Position numbers and translations under genes: made by a program | The notes under the pieces: model-generated | What the model was told of the DNA's origin: nothing | What the model saw: the letters and a program-made list of their open reading frames with translations, nothing else | Database searches by the model: none | Assembly: GCA_905197585.1 (NCBI GenBank) | Contig: CAJJZO010000024.1 | Span: forward strand, 1-14,408 | Direction of reading: 5' to 3' | Source of the DNA: an uncultured Collinsella sp. | GTDB taxonomy: Bacteria > Actinomycetota > Coriobacteriia > Coriobacteriales > Coriobacteriaceae | Length of the DNA: 14,408 nucleotides | Part shown: piece by piece, positions 9,926-14,408 of the stretch | How the letters are laid out: each line of letters opens with the position of its first letter | Numbering within the stretch: the stretch's first letter is position 1

Positions 9926-10147
9926 ATGAAGACGTTGGGTGACGTTAAGGTGGGCGAGAGCTCTACCATCGTTAAGCTTCACGGTGAGGGTGCGCTTCGC
10001 CGCCACCTTATGGACCTGGGGCTCATCAAGGGCACTTCGTTCAAGGTCGTGAAGGTTGCACCGCTCGGTGATCCGGTCGAGATCAACGTGCGCGGCTACG
10101 AGCTTTCCATCCGCAAGGAGGAGGCGGCCGTCGTCGAGGTCCAGTAA
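9926..10147 (+). CDS. feoA: FeoA-family ferrous iron transport protein (second copy)
   Basis: A 73-residue FeoA-domain protein of the usual compact size. It shows the family core GEGALRRHLMDLGLIKGTSFKVVKVAPLGDPVEINVRGYELSIRKEEAAVVEV, with the LGL-KG turn and the PLGDP loop typical of stand-alone FeoA. This copy is closer to the classic FeoA pattern than the first, which lacks the PLGDP loop. The start ATG has AAGGGGG (9911-9917) eight bases upstream. It is followed after 123 bases by feoB, and that gap holds a candidate operator and a hairpin. The pair may bind FeoB together or act under different conditions (inference). Confidence 0.92.
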   Translation: MKTLGDVKVGESSTIVKLHGEGALRRHLMDLGLIKGTSFKVVKVAPLGDPVEINVRGYELSIRKEEAAVVEVQ

Positions 10148-10159
10148 GGGCTCGCGGCG

Positions 10160-10165
10160 TATATT
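10160..10165 (+). promoter_or_regulatory. Candidate -10 box for feoB
   Basis: TATATT lies about 10 bases upstream of the AAGTTAG/CTAACTT dyad, which would then sit just downstream of the start site, a usual repressor position. No good -35 is visible. Confidence 0.25.
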
Positions 10166-10175
10166 TCTGCAGATA

Positions 10176-10195
10176 AAGTTAGGTTTTTCTAACTT
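10176..10195 (+). promoter_or_regulatory. Dyad upstream of feoB, DtxR/MntR-type operator candidate
   Basis: AAGTTAG (10176-10182) and CTAACTT (10189-10195) form a perfect 7-bp dyad around GTTTTT. An outer CTGCA (10167-10171) and TGCAG (10198-10202) extend it. The inner TTAGG-N4-TCTAA layout resembles boxes of DtxR/MntR-family metal regulators (recalled TTAGG-N4-CCTAA) with one change. As RNA it could also fold into a hairpin. Its half-site resembles those upstream of the first feoA. Confidence 0.5.
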
Positions 10196-10224
10196 AATGC
10201 AGCATCTTTGAAGCACATTATCCA

Positions 10225-10250
10225 GCCTGCGCGGAGAAAGCAGCGCGGGC
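10225..10250 (+). other. Leader hairpin just before feoB
   Basis: GCCTGCGC (10225-10232) pairs with GCGCGGGC (10243-10250), eight pairs with one wobble. No T-run follows. It ends immediately before the AAGGAAGAAGGA Shine-Dalgarno region, so it may affect feoB translation or protect the mRNA from processing. Confidence 0.4.
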
Positions 10251-10270
10251 ACACAAGGAAGAAGGATTGA

Positions 10271-12598
10271 ATGGCGGATTCTCAGATCCATGTCGCGCTG
10301 GCGGGTAACCCCAACTGCGGCAAGACCACGCTTTTCAACCTGATCACCGGCGCCAACGGCTACGTTGGCAACTGGCCCGGCGTCACGGTTGAGAAAAAGG
10401 AAGCCAAGCTCCTAAGCGACAAGAACGTTACCATCACGGACCTCCCCGGCATCTACTCGCTTTCCCCCTACAGCCCCGAGGAGCAGTGCTCGCGCGATTA
10501 CCTCATGAGCGGCGAGCCCGATGTTGTCGTCCAGGTTGTCGATGCCACCAACCTCGAGCGCAACCTGTACCTGGCGCTTCAGGTTATCGAGACCGGCCTG
10601 CCCGTGGTCGTCGCCCTCAACATGGCCGACTTGGTCGAGAAGAACGGTGACAAGATCGACACGGACAAGCTCTCCAAGAAGCTCGGCTGCCCGGTCATGA
10701 TGATCTCCGCTCTTAAGAACAAGGGCATCAAGGAGCTGTTCGAGCAGGTCAAAAAGTCCGCTGCTTCCAAGGGGCAGGTGCCGGAGCACAAGTTCGACTC
10801 CTCCATCGAGGACGTTCTGACGCACATCGAGAACAACCTTCCGGCGAGCGTTCCCGCCAACAAGCGCCGCTATTACGCCGTCAAGCTGTTCGAGCGTGAC
10901 GCAGACGCCTGCAAGCTCATCAACCTCACCAAGGAGAAGGCCGCTCGCGTGGAGCAGCTGGTCGCCCAGTGCGAGCAGGACTGCGACGACGACGCCGAGT
11001 CCATCATCACCGGCGAGCGTTACGGCGTGATTGCCCACATCATTGACGAGTGCCTCACCAAGGCTCCGGCAAAGATGAGCACCTCCGAGAAGATCGACCG
11101 CGTGGTTACCAACCGTATCCTGGGCCTGCCGATCTTTGTGGTCATCATGTTCTGCGTGTACTACATCGCCGTTTCTACCTTGGGCGGCACGGTGACCGAC
11201 TTCACCAACGACCAGCTCTTCGGTACCGACGGTTGGTATGTGCTCGGCCAGGGTCGCGACGCCTACGACGCGGCCGTCGAGGCTGCGGGCGACAATGCCG
11301 ACTCGGTCGACCCGGCACAGTACGGCCCCTATGTTCCGGGTATCACCACCGTGGTGCACGACGCCCTTGTGGCGGGTGGCACCGAGGACGGCGGCCTGGT
11401 CGATTCGCTCGTCTGTGACGGTATCGTCGGCGGCCTGGGCGCCATCTTCGGCTTCGTCCCGCAGATGTTCCTGCTGTTCGTCATGCTGTCCTTCCTGGAG
11501 GACTGCGGCTATATGGCCCGCGTCGCCTTCATCATGGACCGCGTGTTCCGCCGCTTTGGCCTGTCCGGTAAGTCCTTTATCCCCATGCTCGTGTCCTCGG
11601 GCTGCGGCGTCCCCGGCGTCATGGCCACCAAGACCATCGAGAACGAGAAGGACCGCCGCATGACGGTCATGACCACCACGTTCATTCCCTGTGGCGCTAA
11701 GCTGCCGATCATTGCCCTGCTCATGGGTTCCATCATCGGCGATTCTTCCACCACCGCCGCGTGGATCAGCCCGCTCTTCTACTTCCTGGGCGTCTTTGCC
11801 GTCATTGCTTCGGGCCTCATGCTCAAGAAGACCAAGCTCTTCGCCGGCCGCCCGACCCCGTTTGTCATGGAGCTCCCCGCTTACCACTTCCCGGCGATCC
11901 GCTCTTGGGCGCTGCACGTGTGGGAGCGCTGCTGGGCCTTTATCAAGAAGGCCGGCACGGTCATCTTCGCGTCCACTGTCGTGGTTTGGTTCCTGTCCAA
12001 CTTTGGTAGCTACAATGGTTCCTTTGGCTTCCTGCCTGCGATGGACGGCATCCCCGAGGAGTTCATGGACTACTCCGTGCTTGCCATGCTCGGCAACCTG
12101 GTCGCTTGGATCTTCGCCCCGCTCGGCTTTAGCACCTGGCAGGCCACCGCGCTGACCGTCTCTGGCCTCGTCGCTAAGGAGAACGTCGTCGCCACCGCCG
12201 GATCGCTGCTGTCCGTCGCCGACGCGGGCGAGACCGACCCGAGCCTGTGGACCGCGTTTGCCGGCATGTTCCCGACTATGGGCGCTTGCGTTGCCTTTGG
12301 CGCATTCAACCTGCTGTGCGCTCCGTGCTTTGCCGCTATGGGCACCATCCGCAACCAGATGGACTCCGGCAAGTGGACCGCGATTGCCATCGGCTACGAG
12401 TGCGCCTTCGCATGGGTCATCGGCCTGTTCATCAACCAGTTCTACAACCTGTTCGTGCTTGGACAGTTTGGTATTTGGACGGTTGTAGCCATCGTTCTGC
12501 TGGTTGCGATGCTCTTCCAGATCTTCCGTCCCATGCCTAAGCATGTATGGACCGACGAGGACGAGACCAACGCTGCTTCCGCCGCAGTTTCCGCTTAA
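10271..12598 (+). CDS. feoB: Ferrous iron transporter FeoB
   Basis: A 775-residue inner-membrane Fe(II) importer with a cytoplasmic G domain. G1 is GNPNCGKTT (12-20), G2 includes Thr39, G3 is DLPG (57-60), G4 is NMAD (117-120) and G5 is SAL (146-148). A helical GDI-type region follows to about residue 265. The membrane domain has two Gate repeats: SSGCGVPGVMATKT with IPCGAKLPIIALL, and LLCAPCFAAMGTIRNQM. The cysteines expected along the iron path are present. After the first membrane segment there is a long polar loop, roughly residues 305-375 and rich in Asp and Gly, probably external. Start: ATG at 10271 with AAGGA four bases upstream and another AAGGAA ten bases upstream. It lies downstream of two feoA genes and before a FeoB-associated small protein gene. 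Probably iron-repressed (inference from upstream dyads). Confidence 0.97.
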   Translation: MADSQIHVALAGNPNCGKTTLFNLITGANGYVGNWPGVTVEKKEAKLLSDKNVTITDLPGIYSLSPYSPEEQCSRDYLMSGEPDVVVQVVDATNLERNLYLALQVIETGLPVVVALNMADLVEKNGDKIDTDKLSKKLGCPVMMISALKNKGIKELFEQVKKSAASKGQVPEHKFDSSIEDVLTHIENNLPASVPANKRRYYAVKLFERDADACKLINLTKEKAARVEQLVAQCEQDCDDDAESIITGERYGVIAHIIDECLTKAPAKMSTSEKIDRVVTNRILGLPIFVVIMFCVYYIAVSTLGGTVTDFTNDQLFGTDGWYVLGQGRDAYDAAVEAAGDNADSVDPAQYGPYVPGITTVVHDALVAGGTEDGGLVDSLVCDGIVGGLGAIFGFVPQMFLLFVMLSFLEDCGYMARVAFIMDRVFRRFGLSGKSFIPMLVSSGCGVPGVMATKTIENEKDRRMTVMTTTFIPCGAKLPIIALLMGSIIGDSSTTAAWISPLFYFLGVFAVIASGLMLKKTKLFAGRPTPFVMELPAYHFPAIRSWALHVWERCWAFIKKAGTVIFASTVVVWFLSNFGSYNGSFGFLPAMDGIPEEFMDYSVLAMLGNLVAWIFAPLGFSTWQATALTVSGLVAKENVVATAGSLLSVADAGETDPSLWTAFAGMFPTMGACVAFGAFNLLCAPCFAAMGTIRNQMDSGKWTAIAIGYECAFAWVIGLFINQFYNLFVLGQFGIWTVVAIVLLVAMLFQIFRPMPKHVWTDEDETNAASAAVSA

Positions 12599-12627
12599 GT
12601 CCGAACAAGGATTAGCCCCTTTCCACG

Positions 12628-12660
12628 AGCCCGGGTGTCCCAGCGACACTCGGGCTTTTT
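12628..12660 (+). terminator. Intrinsic terminator of the feo operon
   Basis: AGCCCGGGTGTC (12628-12639) pairs with GACACTCGGGCT (12645-12656), with one G-T pair and the loop CCAGC, then a T-run at 12656-12660. It starts 30 bases after the feoB stop. Confidence 0.92.
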
Positions 12661-12696
12661 GATGGGGGAGATGTGGCGTTTCCGCAGATAAAACTG

Positions 12697-12744
12697 ACCA
12701 AAATAAACCTGTCCCTTTTTGGTAGGTGGAGAATGGGGTAAAGT
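12697..12744 (+). promoter_or_regulatory. Leader and promoter region of the Cys-rich gene
   Basis: ACCAAAA (12697-12703) and TTTTGGT (12717-12723) form an inverted repeat with a 13-base spacer. TAAAGT at 12739-12744 is a partial -10 with a T-rich -35 zone 17 bases upstream. Because the feoB terminator lies before it, this gene probably has its own promoter. Confidence 0.3.
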
Positions 12745-12773
12745 AAGTGATGGCTAACTAGAGGAGGCTTGCT

Positions 12774-12974
12774 ATGGCACCTATCGATATTGTTGTACTG
12801 GCTGTTATCGGTATTGCGTTTGTCGCGGTATGCGTGCGCATCTACCGCAAGGGCACCTGCGCCGACTGCGCTCAGGGTGGCGTTTGCACGGGGCATTGCT
12901 CCAATAAAAAGACCTGTGCCGCACTTAAGGGCGTAGACAAAATCGCCGAAGACTTGGGCCGCGGTATTAAATAA
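12774..12974 (+). CDS. FeoB-associated Cys-rich membrane protein
   Basis: A 66-residue protein with one N-terminal transmembrane helix (about residues 4-23, IDIVVLAVIGIAFVAVCVRI), then a basic stop-transfer YRKG and a cysteine cluster: Cys29, Cys32, Cys38, Cys42 and Cys48, with Cys20 inside the helix. This architecture, together with its position after feoB, fits the family of small FeoB-associated Cys-rich membrane proteins. Their role is not firmly established, though iron handling at FeoB is presumed. The ATG at 12774 has GAGGAGG (12761-12767) six bases upstream. It is separated from feoB by a terminator, so its expression need not follow the operon. The cysteines could hold iron or respond to redox state (inference). 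Confidence 0.85.
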   Translation: MAPIDIVVLAVIGIAFVAVCVRIYRKGTCADCAQGGVCTGHCSNKKTCAALKGVDKIAEDLGRGIK

Positions 12975-12987
12975 GGTCTAGGCATCC

Positions 12988-13023
12988 AAGCGCCTCGCGA
13001 GCATCCGTTCGCGGGGCGCTTTG
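12988..13023 (+). terminator. Terminator of the Cys-rich gene
   Basis: A 13-bp stem (12988-13000 with 13009-13021, one G-T pair) with an eight-base loop. The T-tail is short (TTT, then GCACATTT), so termination may be incomplete. Confidence 0.75.
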
Positions 13024-13118
13024 CACATTTGGGGGCGAGCGCGGCGAGTTGTAGAGCGATTTTGGGGTATCGTTACCTGTACTGTTAATTGGCAACTTAT
13101 CTATAACGGAGTATCCCC

Positions 13119-14198
13119 ATGAGCGCTCGCGTAACCATGAAGGACATAGCCGCCGAGCTTGGCGTTTCCATCAATACCGTGCACAAGGCCCTGACGGGTA
13201 AGGCCGGCGTGAGCGAATCCGTGCGCTCCAAGGTGAATGCTAAGGCCGAGGCCATGGGTTACCATCGCAATACGAGTGCCTCGAGCCTGCGCCGCAAGGA
13301 TATCAATCTGGTGTTTTGCCTGCCCCGCGCATCGCGCGAGGGAGCGTACTTTTTCCGTTACCTGTGGGAAGGCTGCAATCGCTTTGAACAGGAGGTCATC
13401 GACCGGGGCATTACGGTTGAGCGCGTTGAATTTGGCGTGGGCGGCTACGCTGATGCGCTCGAGCAGATTGATGAGCGTCTGCAGGTGGGCGAGAAGATTG
13501 ATGGCTTGCTCGCCTATGCGCCGGGCGACGATCGTGCGACTGAGCTTTTGGGGCAGATCGCCGAGGCGGGCGTGACGATTGAGCTTGTCGACGGCGACCG
13601 TCCGCATTTGAATCGTTTGGGTGCGAGCTTGGCCGATTATTCGACGGCAGGCAGCCTTATGGCCGAGCAGGCGGCAAACCTGGTCCATGCTTCTGGGGCC
13701 GACGCCCGCGTGCTCCTTTTGACAGGCGACCCATATACCGATTCGCACTATCTAACCGCCCGCGCCTTCCACAATTACCTGCGCGAACGTGATATTCCAT
13801 GGCAGGTTGAGGATCTTGCAGGTGCCCATGCGCAAGTCAAACAACTCGAGCATGAGCTCGAAAAGCGCTTGAGTGCGCCGGACGCCCCTGAACTTATCTG
13901 TAGCGTTTTTGCCGTTGGTTCCGAAGTGGTTGCCGACGCGCTCGTCTCGGCCGGCAAGGCCGGTCAGGTCATGGTGATCGGCAACGACCTGTTTCCCGAA
14001 AGCGCCCTGGCCTTGCGCCGCGGTATCTTTACCAATATTGTCTATAAGGACCCGACGAGCCTGGCGTATCGCGGCGCCAAGACACTGGGCGATTATTTGC
14101 TGTGGGGAAGGACCCCGACGGAGCCCGTCCAGAAGGGCGCCGTCGAGATGGTATTTGCCAGCAATGTCGACCGCTACTGCGAACTTGCGGGTATTTAG
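13119..14198 (+). CDS. LacI-family transcriptional regulator
   Basis: An intact 359-residue regulator. The helix-turn-helix is VTMKDIAAELGVSINTVHKALTG (about residues 5-27), and the hinge region ends near YHRNTSASSLRRK. The rest is a periplasmic-binding-protein-like effector domain (INLVFCLPRASREGAYFF, DGLLAYAPGDD, VIGNDLFPESALALRRGIFTNIVYKDP) resembling the sugar-binding Peripla_BP_4 type. The recognition helix (INTVHK) differs from that of the interrupted regulator (RSTASR), so the two probably read different operators. The ATG at 13119 has GGAG (13108-13111) seven bases upstream; the ATG at 13137 would cut into the DNA-binding domain. It sits alone between terminators, and a following gene seems to begin beyond the right edge. 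The effector is unknown. It is a candidate to act on other LacI sites in the genome. Confidence 0.92.
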   Translation: MSARVTMKDIAAELGVSINTVHKALTGKAGVSESVRSKVNAKAEAMGYHRNTSASSLRRKDINLVFCLPRASREGAYFFRYLWEGCNRFEQEVIDRGITVERVEFGVGGYADALEQIDERLQVGEKIDGLLAYAPGDDRATELLGQIAEAGVTIELVDGDRPHLNRLGASLADYSTAGSLMAEQAANLVHASGADARVLLLTGDPYTDSHYLTARAFHNYLRERDIPWQVEDLAGAHAQVKQLEHELEKRLSAPDAPELICSVFAVGSEVVADALVSAGKAGQVMVIGNDLFPESALALRRGIFTNIVYKDPTSLAYRGAKTLGDYLLWGRTPTEPVQKGAVEMVFASNVDRYCELAGI

Positions 14199-14288
14199 CC
14201 GATTGAGCAGGTACCCCCTCTTGCGACGTGCATTTTTGGGAGTATTCAGCATTGGCATGCCCTGAATGAGGTGCAGAACGACTGTTTT

Positions 14289-14330
14289 AAGTGCCCCCGA
14301 TGGCGTAATTTGCCATCGGGGGCACTTTTT
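14289..14330 (+). terminator. Intrinsic terminator after the second LacI-type regulator
   Basis: AAGTGCCCCCGATGGC (14289-14304) pairs perfectly with its complement at 14312-14327 around GTAATTT, then TTTTT. The 90 bases between the stop codon and this hairpin hold nothing recognisable. Confidence 0.93.
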
Positions 14331-14354
14331 AGGTAGCGCGCAGAGATGTGGTGT

Positions 14355-14390
14355 AAGAGGCGGGGCATGCCCCGCCTCTTCTCTTTCTTG
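14355..14390 (+). terminator. Second terminator-like palindrome
   Basis: A perfect 26-base palindrome (14355-14380, arm AAGAGGCGGGGCA) is followed by the pyrimidine-rich CTCTTTCTT. It is 25 bases downstream of the preceding terminator, so it may be a back-up terminator or a leader structure of the next gene. Confidence 0.6.
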
Positions 14391-14408
14391 AAAGGGAGGG
14401 GACACCGC
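14391..14408 (+). promoter_or_regulatory. Ribosome-binding-site-like sequence at window edge
   Basis: AAAGGGAGGGG followed by ACACCGC ends the window. It resembles the strong Shine-Dalgarno sequences of this region, so a plus-strand start codon may lie just past 14408. Confidence 0.3.

Noticed and set aside
10412..12649. Long open frame (745 codons) antisense to feoB
   Set aside because: Same reason: it is an Asp/Gly/His/Arg-rich mirror of an unmistakable FeoB frame, with no recognisable domain.

Overview
The window is a stretch of high-GC bacterial chromosome. Its strong GC/GAG codon preference, its Shine-Dalgarno starts, its short terminator-bounded operons and its gene content (ebgA-ebgC, feoA-feoA-feoB with a small FeoB-associated Cys-rich protein, a stand-alone HPr) suggest a gut actinobacterium of the class Coriobacteriia, perhaps Collinsella. 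That assignment is inferred from gene style and content; no marker was searched.

Layout. (1) 276-2063: aspS with its own leader and terminator. (2) 2120-2306: a convergent intergenic gap with three hairpins, two of them near-twins whose stems differ by compensated base changes. (3) 2307-3323 (minus): a LacI-family regulator split by one in-frame TAG. (4) 3541-3700: a control region holding three copies of one palindromic operator around a plausible promoter. (5) 3701-7168: ebgA-ebgC, a two-gene beta-galactosidase operon. (6) 7322-8785: an APC-superfamily amino-acid permease with a structured leader and a strong terminator. (7) 8887-9113: a gene-free inverted-repeat element of about 225 bp. 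(8) 9207-9455: ptsH (HPr) with Asp in place of the regulatory Ser46. (9) 9644-12598: feoA-feoA-feoB, ferrous iron uptake, with inverted repeats upstream of the first feoA and of feoB. (10) 12774-12974: a 66-aa Cys-rich one-helix protein of the FeoB-associated type, with its own leader and terminator. (11) 13119-14198: an intact second LacI-family regulator followed by two terminator-like hairpins. A ribosome-binding-site-like sequence at the right edge suggests another gene starts just outside.

How the genes work together. EbgA and EbgC should form a beta-galactosidase complex. The adjacent LacI-type regulator is its natural local repressor, and the three identical operators overlap the likely -35 and transcription start. 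The regulator is interrupted, so either the operon is derepressed or another LacI-family protein reads the operators. The Feo genes form an iron-import module: FeoB is the GTPase-permease, the two FeoA proteins are small SH3-like partners, and the Cys-rich protein is a likely accessory. No lactose transporter, other PTS component, tRNA, rRNA, insertion sequence or CRISPR array is visible.

Most notable observations: the amber codon in the lac-type regulator beside its intact triple operator; HPr D46; the inverted-repeat element at 8887-9113; the covarying twin hairpins at 2194-2300; and related half-sites in the two feo intergenic regions.
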